A stretch of DNA of 20,583 nt from Candidatus Saccharibacteria bacterium UBA7683 (GCA_002482925.1 DLGX01000003.1:1-20583); one strand, 5' to 3'; counted from the first letter of the stretch, positions 1 through 7,799 are shown. Translations and numbers: made by a program. The notes: a model not told the origin generated them from the sequence alone.

Positions 1-1
1 T

Positions 2-769
2 TCGTTCAAAAATCCTTTGCTTACTGCCGATTTAACAGGTAAAGCTGTGCTTAATATGCTCGAAGCAATTCGTCTTGCAGGCCTAGAAAAAACCACAAAG
101 TTTTACCAAGCTTCTACATCAGAAATGTTTGGTGGTCTTGACTACAACCGACCAGAAGCGGGTTACACCGAAGAATCTAGCTTCCATCCACGCAGTCCAT
201 ACGGTGTAGCAAAACTATATGGCTACTGGATTGCTAAAAACTACCGCGAAAACTACGACATGTTTGCAGTAAGCGGAATTTTGTTCAACCACGAAGGCGA
301 ACGCCGTGGCCCAGAATTCGTCACCAGAAAAGTTAGTCAGGCAGTTGCCCGTATTAAACACGGCACCCAAGACTGTATTGAACTTGGCAACCTCGACGCT
401 AAACGCGACTGGGGTTATGCTGGCGATTACGTGGAAGGTATGTGGAGAATTCTACAGCAAGATAAGCCAGAAGACTTTGTACTTGCCACTGGTGAAACAC
501 ATTCAATACGTGAATTTTGCGAACTAGCTTTTAAAGAAATTGGAATTACGATACAGTGGCAAGGCGAAGGCGTTAACGAAACAGGCGTAGATGTTTCGTC
601 TGGTAAAACACTGGTTAAAATTAATCCAGAATTCTTCCGTCCTTCAGAAGTAGATCTACTACTTGGTGATCCGTCTAAGGCAGAAAAAGAACTCGGCTGG
701 AAGCGCAAAGTCGACTTCCCGGGCCTTGTTAAATTGATGGTTGCACACGATCTCGAAGCCGAAGCTTAA
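2..769 (+). CDS. gmd: GDP-mannose 4,6-dehydratase (5' truncated by window edge)
   Basis: This enzyme dehydrates GDP-D-mannose to GDP-4-keto-6-deoxy-D-mannose in the cytoplasm, the branch point to GDP-D-rhamnose, GDP-L-fucose and related sugars. The reading frame is open from base 2, and the residues before the first TTG/ATG-type codon (SFKNP) already fit the family, so the gene enters from the left. About 255 residues are present. The usual length is about 340-370, so the N-terminal Rossmann glycine motif is outside. Visible signatures, counted from the window edge, are TSEMFG (about 39-44) with the active-site Thr/Ser, YGVAK (67-71) as the YxxxK pair, NHEGERRG followed by FVTRK, and LGNLDAKRDWGYAGDYVEGMW-type C-terminal motifs. 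It converges on the reductase gene for the next step, with a shared terminator between them. The family call is very secure. Confidence 0.96.
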   Translation, partial: SFKNPLLTADLTGKAVLNMLEAIRLAGLEKTTKFYQASTSEMFGGLDYNRPEAGYTEESSFHPRSPYGVAKLYGYWIAKNYRENYDMFAVSGILFNHEGERRGPEFVTRKVSQAVARIKHGTQDCIELGNLDAKRDWGYAGDYVEGMWRILQQDKPEDFVLATGETHSIREFCELAFKEIGITIQWQGEGVNETGVDVSSGKTLVKINPEFFRPSEVDLLLGDPSKAEKELGWKRKVDFPGLVKLMVAHDLEAEA

Positions 770-785
770 AGATATAGAGTAAGCG

Positions 786-825
786 AAAAACTAGCTTGTT
801 TGTACGCAGTCAGCTAGTGTTTTTT
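786..825. terminator. Bidirectional intrinsic terminator between gmd and the reductase
   Basis: An inverted repeat, CTAGCT (791-796) with AGCTAG (812-817), encloses a 15-nt loop. One more A-T pair (790/818) extends it, and A and T runs flank it on both sides (AAAAA 786-790, TTTTTT 820-825). Read on + it gives a stem followed by TGTTTTTT; read on - it gives a stem followed by TTTTT. It can therefore end both converging transcripts. The left arm contains the TAG stop codon of the reverse-strand reductase, so the hairpin lies partly within coding sequence. The stem is short (6-7 bp), so its strength is uncertain. Confidence 0.6.
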
Positions 826-1711
826 CTAGTTTAATTTCTGGTTTCCAGCCAGTATCTTGCTGAAGTCGATTCGCATCACCGTAAATTTCTGGTGCATCGG
901 TAGGTCTAATTTTGGATTGGTCAACAGTTATTTTTGCGTCTGGTTTACCACACAGTTGCTTCAAGGTATTAACAATTTGTTCCCCGGAGGTGTTTGATCC
1001 AGAGCACACATTGTAAACGGTGCTTCTTAGGTTTGGCGTAGTTGCCAGCAGTCGATAGGCGCGTGCGACATCACGTACATCAGTGTAATCTCTTCGTGTA
1101 GTAAGGTTTCCTACGTAAATTTCGTCGCTCGTCTGTAACTGTTTAATGGTATCAGGAACCAAGAAGCCTTCAAGCTGCCCTGGCCCAACATGATTGAATG
1201 GTCGAACAACAATACAGTCCAGGCCGCGATTTCTGTAGTAGACGCATTGATTTTCAACAAGTACTTTACTTACAACATAAGGAGAGTTGTAGCCGATACT
1301 CGATACTTCAGTAAGTGGCATTGGTTGATCAGAGCTATAAATTGCTCCACTACTTACAACAACTAACCTCGGCGCATCTTGCTTATCAAGATAATATTCA
1401 GCCATGTGAGTAAACATAATGCTGTTGAGGTTTATATAGTCTTGAGGATGATCAAAAGAAGGTCCAACTGCTGCTAGGCCAGCAAGGTGAATAACAGCAG
1501 TCGCAGTAACATTTATATCAGGCCATTCTTTAGTGAGGTCAACAGCAAAATAACCAGCCAATTGGTCTGCAATTTCTGAATCTGCTTCAATTTCTCTACC
1601 AATTCCTATTATTGGTATAGCATTGCGACTGAGTTCAGCTACAAGGTGCTTACCTACAAAGCCATTTACTCCAGTTATTACGATAGGGTTTTGATGGGCA
1701 TGTTCATTCAT
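791..1711 (-). CDS. rmd: GDP-4-keto-6-deoxy-D-mannose reductase-like extended SDR
   Basis: A 306-residue NAD(P)-dependent epimerase/dehydratase of the extended SDR family. It has the nucleotide-binding motif GVNGFVG (14-20), an SSGAIY segment (120-125) and the catalytic pair Y145/K149 (YVVSK). It also has RPFNHVGPGQ (170-179), RRDYTDVRD (206-214) and RPTDAPEIYGD (269-279), the set seen in Rmd-type reductases that reduce GDP-4-keto-6-deoxymannose to GDP-D-rhamnose. Its tail-to-tail pairing with gmd supports that substrate. A related C4-reductase giving GDP-6-deoxy-talose cannot be excluded from sequence alone. The ATG at 1711 is chosen because a -10 box (TATTAT, 1725 to 1720 on the minus strand) ends 8 nt upstream, which fits a leaderless message. 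No Shine-Dalgarno sequence is visible. The TAG stop lies in the terminator stem. Confidence 0.82.
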   Translation of the reverse strand: MNEHAHQNPIVITGVNGFVGKHLVAELSRNAIPIIGIGREIEADSEIADQLAGYFAVDLTKEWPDINVTATAVIHLAGLAAVGPSFDHPQDYINLNSIMFTHMAEYYLDKQDAPRLVVVSSGAIYSSDQPMPLTEVSSIGYNSPYVVSKVLVENQCVYYRNRGLDCIVVRPFNHVGPGQLEGFLVPDTIKQLQTSDEIYVGNLTTRRDYTDVRDVARAYRLLATTPNLRSTVYNVCSGSNTSGEQIVNTLKQLCGKPDAKITVDQSKIRPTDAPEIYGDANRLQQDTGWKPEIKLEKTLADCVQTS

Positions 1712-1715
1712 TGTT

Positions 1716-1726
1716 TGCTATAATAA
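1716..1726. promoter_or_regulatory. Shared overlapping -10 of a divergent leaderless promoter pair
   Basis: The 21-bp gap between the divergent start codons holds one AT element. On + it reads as the extended -10 TGC-TATAAT (1716-1724), with 8 nt to the ATG at 1733. On - the same bases read TATTAT (1725 to 1720), with 8 nt to the ATG at 1711. Both spacings put the predicted transcription start at or within a base or two of the start codon. No Shine-Dalgarno fits in the gap for either gene. The -10 identity and geometry are seen directly; promoter activity is inferred. Confidence 0.65.
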
Positions 1727-1732
1727 CCCATA

Positions 1733-2557
1733 ATGAAGACTAAAATCCAACACCTCAGGGCGAAATATCGCTATTCAATCATCTTGCTCCGCGAATTAGT
1801 AGTAAACGACTTTAAGCTTCGCTATCAACATTCTGCACTTGGCTATCTATGGTCACTTCTTAAGCCTTTTTCTCAGTTCCTTATATTGTACGTCGTATTT
1901 GTTAAGGTATTAGGCATTGGCGCCAATATCCCACATTTTGGTGTAGCATTACTGCTTGGAATAGTGCTCTGGAGCTACTTTACCGAAGTAACAAATGGAA
2001 GCATTATGGCAATTGTTGGGCGCGGAGATCTTCTTAGGAAGGTGAATTTTCCACGGTATGTAGTGATTCTTTCGGGTTCACTTTCTGCTCTAATAAACCT
2101 TGCCATTAATCTTGCGGTAGTAGTTATATTCATGCTTATCGATAAGGCTCAGGTAAGTGCGTATGCTATTCTCATGCCGCTACTGATTGTAGAGCTTTTT
2201 GTTTTTGCGCTTTCATTAGGGTTTTTGCTCAGTTCGCTCTACGTAAGGTTTCGAGATGTGAATCATATATGGGATGTAGTAATGCAAGCGGCATTTTTTG
2301 CCACACCAATTATGTATGTGTTCAATGATATCTACGATAAGTATCCGGTTATAGCAAAGATTATGATTGTGAATCCGGTAGCTCAAATAATTCAAGATTC
2401 CCGTCATATCTTGATGCATCCTAAAAATATCACGCTGGGCTATGTATACGGCAGTAAGTTGGCGTACCTCATACCAGTTGCTATCGTTACGGTGACCGCC
2501 ATTGTTGCTGGGTTGTACTTTAAGAAGCGCTCGCCTTATTTTGCGGAGGAAGTATAA
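1733..2557 (+). CDS. wzm: ABC-2 type polysaccharide export permease (Wzm-like)
   Basis: The membrane component of an ABC exporter for lipid-linked polysaccharide; 274 residues, the normal size for Wzm/TagG/KpsM proteins. The N-terminal cytoplasmic segment has the characteristic LRYQHSALGYLWSLLKP (29-45) leading into the first membrane helix. Six hydrophobic segments are visible at about 47-63, 70-92, 110-135, 146-170, 183-198 and 242-262. KVNFPRY (103-109) and NPVAQIIQDSRH (214-225) are further family signatures. The stop overlaps the start of the ATPase gene by one base (TAATG), as expected for stoichiometric translation of the two subunits. The ATG lies 8 nt after an extended -10 box and has no SD, so it is probably leaderless. 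The exported substrate cannot be read from the permease. The neighbouring GDP-rhamnose genes suggest a D-rhamnose-containing chain. Confidence 0.93.
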   Translation: MKTKIQHLRAKYRYSIILLRELVVNDFKLRYQHSALGYLWSLLKPFSQFLILYVVFVKVLGIGANIPHFGVALLLGIVLWSYFTEVTNGSIMAIVGRGDLLRKVNFPRYVVILSGSLSALINLAINLAVVVIFMLIDKAQVSAYAILMPLLIVELFVFALSLGFLLSSLYVRFRDVNHIWDVVMQAAFFATPIMYVFNDIYDKYPVIAKIMIVNPVAQIIQDSRHILMHPKNITLGYVYGSKLAYLIPVAIVTVTAIVAGLYFKKRSPYFAEEV

Positions 2558-3765
2558 TGTCTAAAAATATTGCTATCAAGGTAGACAGAGTTTCAAAGCA
2601 CTTTATGTTACCTCACGAAAGAAGCCACACATTAAAAAGCACGCTCACTGGCTTTTTGTCAGGAAAAAGAAATCGTAAATCCACTAAACAACGGGCGCTT
2701 AAAAATATATCATTTGAAATTTACGAAGGAGAGTTCTTCGGAATTGTGGGTAGGAACGGAAGCGGTAAAAGTACGCTTCTGAAGATGCTTGCAGGTATTT
2801 ATCAGCCGAACAAAGGAACAATTGAAGTAAATGGTAAGCTTGTGCCATTCATTGAGCTTGGTGTTGGTTTTAACGGTGAACTTACCGGTAGAGAAAACGT
2901 TTACCTCAACGGCGCACTGCTTGGATTTTCTAAAAAAGAAGTCGATGCTCAGTATGAAGAAATTGTTGCATTCGCTGAGCTAGAAGAATTTATGGATCAA
3001 AAGCTAAAAAATTATTCGAGCGGTATGCAGGTGCGCTTAGCCTTTTCTTTAGCAACACGTGCCAAAACGGACATTTTACTTGTAGACGAAGTTCTTGCTG
3101 TTGGTGACGCCGACTTTCAGCGTAAATGTTTCAAGTATTTCCGCGAACTTAAGCGACAGAAGAAAACCGTGGTATTTGTAAGTCACGACATGAGTTCCGT
3201 ACAAGAATACTGCGACAGAGCAATTTTAATTGAAAACAGCGAACTGGTGCTAGAAGGTAATTCGTACGACGTTGGTTCTGCGTATACACGAATGTTCTCC
3301 GACCAAGCCGATGGGCCAGCCGATCTTTCAAAGATTAAACGGCGATGGGGTAATGAAAAAGCTCGTTTTAACTCAGTTAAAGTTGATCCAAAAAGTATTG
3401 CGTCTAAAGAATCCATAACTGTTTATGCAGAATTTACTGCACGCGAGAATCTCGAAGAATTAATAGTCGGCTTTAAAGTACGCGAAATTGATGGATCTGG
3501 CACAGCTTTATTTGGAACAAACAATAAAATTCAGAGGCAAGAATTAAAGAACATTCAAAAAGGTGAAACATACACCGTACAGTGGCAATTCCCCAACACA
3601 CTTAATGATGGAAAATACGCACTTGATATTGGTCTTTCTGGGCAGGATTATGCGGAAACGTATGATTCCTGGGACGAAGCTCAGATTTTGTCGGTAAACA
3701 AGATTGAACCTAACCCATATCCTTCCTCTCCTATTATTAAGACTAGGCTTGCAAAAAAGAGCTAA
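2557..3765 (+). CDS. wzt: ABC exporter ATPase with C-terminal substrate-recognition domain (Wzt-like)
   Basis: The ATPase that powers the Wzm permease; 402 residues, longer than a bare nucleotide-binding domain. The order is: an N-terminal segment with a basic loop (36-45), Walker A GRNGSGKST (65-73), ABC signature YSSGM (153-157), Walker B DILLVDEVL (172-180) and the H-loop histidine 210. A linker with RRWGN (262-266) follows, then a beta-rich C-terminal domain (about 265-385). The extension is the size and place of the Wzt C-terminal carbohydrate-binding domain, which in O-antigen systems recognises the modified non-reducing end of the chain. A strong SD, GGAGGA (2545-2550), lies 6 nt before the ATG inside the permease gene, and stop and start overlap as TAATG. 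The ATPase call is certain; the function of the extension is inferred by family analogy. Confidence 0.93.
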   Translation: MSKNIAIKVDRVSKHFMLPHERSHTLKSTLTGFLSGKRNRKSTKQRALKNISFEIYEGEFFGIVGRNGSGKSTLLKMLAGIYQPNKGTIEVNGKLVPFIELGVGFNGELTGRENVYLNGALLGFSKKEVDAQYEEIVAFAELEEFMDQKLKNYSSGMQVRLAFSLATRAKTDILLVDEVLAVGDADFQRKCFKYFRELKRQKKTVVFVSHDMSSVQEYCDRAILIENSELVLEGNSYDVGSAYTRMFSDQADGPADLSKIKRRWGNEKARFNSVKVDPKSIASKESITVYAEFTARENLEELIVGFKVREIDGSGTALFGTNNKIQRQELKNIQKGETYTVQWQFPNTLNDGKYALDIGLSGQDYAETYDSWDEAQILSVNKIEPNPYPSSPIIKTRLAKKS

Positions 3766-3768
3766 TCT

Positions 3769-4602
3769 ATGATCGTCTCCTATGCTCAGCATCATGAAGA
3801 CTTAATTATTCTTTCATTGCTCGGCGAAAAGAAGACTGGATTTTATGTCGACGCTGGGGCAAACGATCCAACCAGTGATTCAGTCACCAAGCTTTTTTAC
3901 TTAAGGGGCTGGCATGGCGTAAACATCGAACCCCTCCCTTCTTTGTATAAAAAGATTGTAAAGCAACGCCCGAAGGATATTAATGTTAACGTGGCGATTT
4001 CTAATACTAAAGGCACTGCTACAATTCGTGAATACGGGCTAGGTAGGCACGGACTTTCAACGCTCTCAGACGAGAATAGAGAACTTGCTCCGGGGTATTT
4101 GCCACACACTGATTTTAAGGTTAAAACCAACACATTAAAGTCGATACTGAGAGCGAATAAAGTGAAGCACATAGATTTTATGAAGATCGATGTGGAAGGT
4201 TTAGAGCAACAAGTTATAGAGAGTAACGACTGGAACATTTATCGACCCGAGATTGTTATTGTTGAAGACAATCCAGGATCGTGGCAAAAAAAACTGCAAG
4301 ATGTAGGTTATAAAGAAGTATTCTTCGATGGACTTAACAGGTATTATTCGCTACGTAAGCACCCAGACTTTGTTAAGAATTACAGAGCACTTTTAGCCGA
4401 AGAACACATTACCTACAAAGAACTCCAGCTTCAACAAAAAACTGATCAAATGGGCAAAAAATTACAAAAAATGTACGAAACCTATAACGAACTTGCAGAT
4501 TCATGGCACGGAATGCACACCAAGCCCGAAAAATATGTATCTGGCAAAGTACTAGCTCTTGCGCTACTTAGAACCGTAAAATCAAAAATCACTCGATCAT
4601 AA
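3769..4602 (+). CDS. FkbM-family SAM-dependent methyltransferase
   Basis: A 277-residue protein. The first about 195 residues match the FkbM methyltransferase pattern: Q/H-HEDLI (8-13), the SAM-binding loop GFYVDAGAND (24-33), GWHGVNIEP (47-55), GLSTL (95-99) and the late motif FMKIDVEGLE (137-146). These enzymes O-methylate sugars and are frequent in polysaccharide and glycolipid loci. The remaining about 80 residues include a charged, probably coiled-coil stretch (about 210-245) and a basic C-terminal tail that may tether the protein to the membrane or a partner. It starts 3 nt after the Wzt stop with only a weak GAG upstream, so translation is probably coupled. Its place directly behind Wzt suggests a role in chain-end methylation before export, but the acceptor is unknown. 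Confidence 0.87.
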   Translation: MIVSYAQHHEDLIILSLLGEKKTGFYVDAGANDPTSDSVTKLFYLRGWHGVNIEPLPSLYKKIVKQRPKDINVNVAISNTKGTATIREYGLGRHGLSTLSDENRELAPGYLPHTDFKVKTNTLKSILRANKVKHIDFMKIDVEGLEQQVIESNDWNIYRPEIVIVEDNPGSWQKKLQDVGYKEVFFDGLNRYYSLRKHPDFVKNYRALLAEEHITYKELQLQQKTDQMGKKLQKMYETYNELADSWHGMHTKPEKYVSGKVLALALLRTVKSKITRS

Positions 4603-4615
4603 GATAAGCTGGTTT

Positions 4616-4645
4616 TATAATCTGCCACATTAAACTATAATGGAG
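4616..4645 (+). promoter_or_regulatory. Candidate internal promoter and RBS before the GT4 gene
   Basis: The 49-bp gap after the FkbM gene contains two TATAAT hexamers (4616-4621 and 4636-4641). The second is followed at once by GGAGA (4642-4646), a plausible Shine-Dalgarno 6 nt before the ATG at 4652. If the second hexamer is a -10, the transcript would start at about 4648 and lose the SD. If the first is used, the SD is kept. The gap is the largest within this run of genes, so an internal start that uncouples the glycosyltransferases from the exporter is reasonable but unproven. Confidence 0.4.
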
Positions 4646-4651
4646 ACTTAA

Positions 4652-6082
4652 ATGGACCAACCTTTAAGTATATATATAGATGCACTTTCGATCGCTCACA
4701 CACATAGAAGTGGTGTAGCACATACTCTGCATCGCACACTCGAATTTCTGCTTAAAGAAGAAAACAATTACAATATTGTTTTGGTAGTTCCACTTCGTAA
4801 GGCAAAGCTATTACCTGAAGATATAATCAAGAGCAAGAAAGTAACGATTAAGACAATACCACTTCCTGGCAAAGTTTTCGAACTTTTCTTGAGACTGCGA
4901 TTAGTGCCCCCGGTAGACTTATTTCTTGGCAAGGGAGTGTATGTATTTCCAAACTTTAAAAACTGGCCGCTTTGGAATTCACGTTCCATTACCTATATAC
5001 ACGACCTTACATTTATGCGGTACCCAGATTTTGTAGAAGAAAAAAATCTAAAGTATCTCACTCGATATATACACCGTTGGATAAACCGTGCGGACTGTGT
5101 CGTTACGGTTTCTGAACATGCAAAGCGAGAAATTAACGAACTACTACATGTGCCCGAATCTGCAATTAATGTAATCTATAACGGTGTTGATGCTGAATCT
5201 TTTAAGCCACAATCAGTAAAAAAGATTGCTGAAACAAAACAGCGGTACGAGTTGCCTAGTGAATATCTTCTTGCTGTAGGCAATGTAGAGCCTAGAAAGA
5301 ACCTCGAACGGCTTGTTGCTGTCTATACAAAGCTCCCTAAAGATATTCGTACTAAATACCCGCTTGTTTTAGTTGGCGGTGGTGGATGGCGAAATGAAGG
5401 CATACAGCAGGCAATTGATCAGGCTAACAAAACCACGACTCAGATTATTAAACCTAGTAAGTATGTTGAAGATGATGACCTTCCTGCACTAATTGCTGGT
5501 GCTCGAGCTTTTGTTCACCCCGCATTGTATGAAGGCTTTGGTATACCGCCACTTGAAGCAATGGCCTGCAATGTTCCGGTTGCAAGTTCTGACAGCTCCT
5601 CACTACCTGAAGTGGTTGGGGAAGCCGCCGCTCTTTTTGCTCCTACCAATGAGAATGAAATGAAAAAAGCAATCTTAGCAGTGTTGTCTGATGAAAAACT
5701 CAGACAAAGATATAAAGCAGCAGGATTAGAAAGAGCGCAGTTGTTTACGTGGAAACAAAGTGCAATTAAGCTTTCAGCTACCATCACCCAGCAGGCAAAT
5801 CGAGGCTTCAAAACCGGAAGTTTCGGCCATGTACTGCGGAGCGTTTATAAGACAACAGACGAGACTATTAGAAAGAACCTTGGGGAGCGAGACTATGCCT
5901 CGTATACCATGGCAGATCAAAAAGATTTAACGACCACCAGAAAAAAAATATACCAAGACTTCTTTAGCGAACAACCAAAACGTTGGCAGGGAATTTTATT
6001 CAGTGTATACCTTAGTGCTCGACATGGCTTAGGAACAGTTGCGAGAAACCTAAAGTCGCTTCTGAGGAGGATGCGTGGATAA
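4652..6082 (+). CDS. GT4-family glycosyltransferase with basic C-terminal tail
   Basis: A 476-residue retaining GT-B glycosyltransferase. The N-lobe starts IYIDALSIA (7-15) with the GxxH-type loop SGVAHTLHR (20-28) and carries the linker motifs IHDLTF (116-121) and VTVSEHAKREI (151-161). The C-lobe has GNVEPRKNL (210-218), the donor-phosphate-binding stretch, and the EX7E motif EGFGIPPLE (294-302). Family enzymes transfer mannose, rhamnose or related residues from nucleotide sugars to lipid-linked acceptors at the inner membrane face. After the fold ends near 380, an extra about 95 residues finish in a basic amphipathic stretch (about 446-476, ending LLRRMRG) that probably associates with the membrane. 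It overlaps the next gene by 8 bp. Given the locus, D-rhamnosyl transfer is plausible, but donor and linkage cannot be read from sequence. Confidence 0.9.
   Translation: MDQPLSIYIDALSIAHTHRSGVAHTLHRTLEFLLKEENNYNIVLVVPLRKAKLLPEDIIKSKKVTIKTIPLPGKVFELFLRLRLVPPVDLFLGKGVYVFPNFKNWPLWNSRSITYIHDLTFMRYPDFVEEKNLKYLTRYIHRWINRADCVVTVSEHAKREINELLHVPESAINVIYNGVDAESFKPQSVKKIAETKQRYELPSEYLLAVGNVEPRKNLERLVAVYTKLPKDIRTKYPLVLVGGGGWRNEGIQQAIDQANKTTTQIIKPSKYVEDDDLPALIAGARAFVHPALYEGFGIPPLEAMACNVPVASSDSSSLPEVVGEAAALFAPTNENEMKKAILAVLSDEKLRQRYKAAGLERAQLFTWKQSAIKLSATITQQANRGFKTGSFGHVLRSVYKTTDETIRKNLGERDYASYTMADQKDLTTTRKKIYQDFFSEQPKRWQGILFSVYLSARHGLGTVARNLKSLLRRMRG
6064..6070 (+). promoter_or_regulatory. Strong Shine-Dalgarno that fixes a GTG start
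   Basis: GAGGAGG lies 4 nt before GTG at 6075. The ATG at 6071 is the in-frame codon of the upstream gene (ATG CGT GGA TAA), so it cannot start the downstream protein. The SD therefore supports GTG 6075 as the start, inside the last codons of the upstream gene. Confidence 0.75.
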
Positions 6083-7799
6083 GATACTTGTAATCGATGG
6101 ACAGATGTTCCAAACAGGTGCATGGCACAGAGGCATGGGGCAGTACATGATTCACCTTCTGAAAGCACTTGCTGCCACAAATTCACCGAAAGAATTATAT
6201 GTTGTATTCAATACAAATCTACCAATAGAGAGGTCAAGACTTCAAGAACTACAAAAAATTTGTCCGAGACTAAAGCGCATACAGTGGAGTTTACCACTTC
6301 CAGAGCCGGGTAAGGTAAAAGCAAAAAATGAAGCTGCCTATAAAAGAGAATTAGAAAAGTGCATCAGTTCTTCTGTAGAAAGTAATACTAATAACGTCAG
6401 TTATCTTATCACCTCACCGTTTACATTCGATTTCTTTGCCCTGTTCCCAGAAGGATATACAAAACTTTTAGTATTTTATGACCTTACACCACTTCTTCAC
6501 TGGAAAGATCTCGGTGGCTATTTTCCACCAGAATTGTACATGCAACGCTTTAAGCAGATTTTTGAAGCAGACATGCTGTTTGCAATTTCTCAGACAACAA
6601 AAAACGATTTGCTAGAATCATTTGCTCTGTCTGAATCAAAAGTTATTAACATTGACGGAGGCTTTAGTGGGTTTGAAGCACCTGCTAGCAAACCAAAGTT
6701 TGCAGTGCCACAAGAGTACGTACTTTTTCCAACTGGTGATCTGCCACACAAAAACAACGAAGTAGCCGTGCGCGGATTCAGTGAATTTTGTACCAATAGT
6801 GACTGGAATGGCAAGATGTTAATTACTTCTTCATTCAGCGAAGAGTCTAAATTAAAGCTTAGCGCTGAAAGTGATCGACTTATTTTTACCGGCAATATTC
6901 CAGCGGAACAACTAAGGTGGTTGTACGAGAACGCGAGTGCCGTTATATTTTCCTCAAAGTACGAAGGGCTCGGAATACCCCTTTTAGATGCGGTTTCAAA
7001 CAATGTTCCAGCGCTCGCTTCTCGGATACCCGTGTTTTTAGAAATGACCAAAAACGCTTACTACTTTTTTGATCCACAGAATCCAAGTGAGCTTGCGGGT
7101 GAACTCGAAAAAGCACTAACAACCACCAGTTTTAAAGCGAAGAAATCAGCATATGTAGATATAATGAAAAAATACACTTGGGCAAGAACTGCCGAGAAGT
7201 TCGTTGCCGGTTTTAATACAGTAAAACCAAATAAGCAAAAAACTACCCTACTAAACCATGAGCGTATAGCGATTGCGTCTATGCATCCAGGCTTAGAGGG
7301 TACAATCGGGCGACTAGCAGAAAAACTTTTTGTAAAACTTTTTAAAGATTACGACATCGATTTTTACTTTGATACCAATGGGGCACACCCTAAAGATATG
7401 GAGCGTCCCACATTTCTCGATCAACAAAACTGCAGGGTTTTCGATATTAGTCGATTAACACATTCTTCATATAGGCGCTACGAAAAAGTGATCTATATTT
7501 TAGATGAAAATTCTTTGCACCGTGTTGCTCAAAGAGCTGCAGTACTACCAGGGTATCTAATACATAATTTGAGTAGTGAACGCAGTGATATGTTTCGTAG
7601 TGTGATAATCAAAAACCAACACAAAGAACTTAGGGTTGGAAATAAATTCACTGACAAAGAAGTTGAAGTAATTTGGCAATGGATTCAGAAACTTTCCCCC
7701 AATAAAAAACTTTTAGAAGTTGCAAGGGAGCTGCGCTCTTCTTCGTCAAACCGTAGTATAATGAGTAGATTAATGGAAAAACATCAGAATGATCAATAA
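6075..7799 (+). CDS. GT4-family glycosyltransferase with an extra C-terminal region
   Basis: A 574-residue protein. Residues 1-385 form a GT-B enzyme with an N-lobe IDGQMFQ (7-13), a glycine loop HRGMGQY (18-24), YDLTPL (135-140), ISQTTKNDL (171-179), a C-lobe PTGDLPHKNN (219-228) and the EX7E-type motif EGLGIPLLD (297-305). The second acidic residue is Asp rather than the usual Glu. Residues about 395-500 are not part of that fold: ERIAIASMHPG, then a region around RYEKVIYILDENSLHR (468-483) and LPGYLIHNL (491-499). These resemble the N-lobe pattern of a second GT4 domain, but the protein ends without a second donor-binding lobe. The GTG start follows a strong SD. It overlaps the upstream gene by 8 bp and the next by 11 bp, so it is translationally coupled. 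Donor and acceptor are unknown. Confidence 0.87.
   Translation: MDKILVIDGQMFQTGAWHRGMGQYMIHLLKALAATNSPKELYVVFNTNLPIERSRLQELQKICPRLKRIQWSLPLPEPGKVKAKNEAAYKRELEKCISSSVESNTNNVSYLITSPFTFDFFALFPEGYTKLLVFYDLTPLLHWKDLGGYFPPELYMQRFKQIFEADMLFAISQTTKNDLLESFALSESKVINIDGGFSGFEAPASKPKFAVPQEYVLFPTGDLPHKNNEVAVRGFSEFCTNSDWNGKMLITSSFSEESKLKLSAESDRLIFTGNIPAEQLRWLYENASAVIFSSKYEGLGIPLLDAVSNNVPALASRIPVFLEMTKNAYYFFDPQNPSELAGELEKALTTTSFKAKKSAYVDIMKKYTWARTAEKFVAGFNTVKPNKQKTTLLNHERIAIASMHPGLEGTIGRLAEKLFVKLFKDYDIDFYFDTNGAHPKDMERPTFLDQQNCRVFDISRLTHSSYRRYEKVIYILDENSLHRVAQRAAVLPGYLIHNLSSERSDMFRSVIIKNQHKELRVGNKFTDKEVEVIWQWIQKLSPNKKLLEVARELRSSSSNRSIMSRLMEKHQNDQ

Noticed and set aside
134..138. Missing catalytic Tyr in CapE (residue numbers; Met134 in place of Tyr of YxxxK) as a sign of an inactive enzyme
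   Set aside because: The Met replacement is normal for the CapE/FlaA1 group of inverting dehydratases.
4616..4621. First TATAAT in the gap before the 4652 gene as a certain promoter
   Set aside because: A hexamer alone in AT-rich DNA with no -35 or TGn extension is weak evidence, so it is kept only as part of a low-confidence candidate region.
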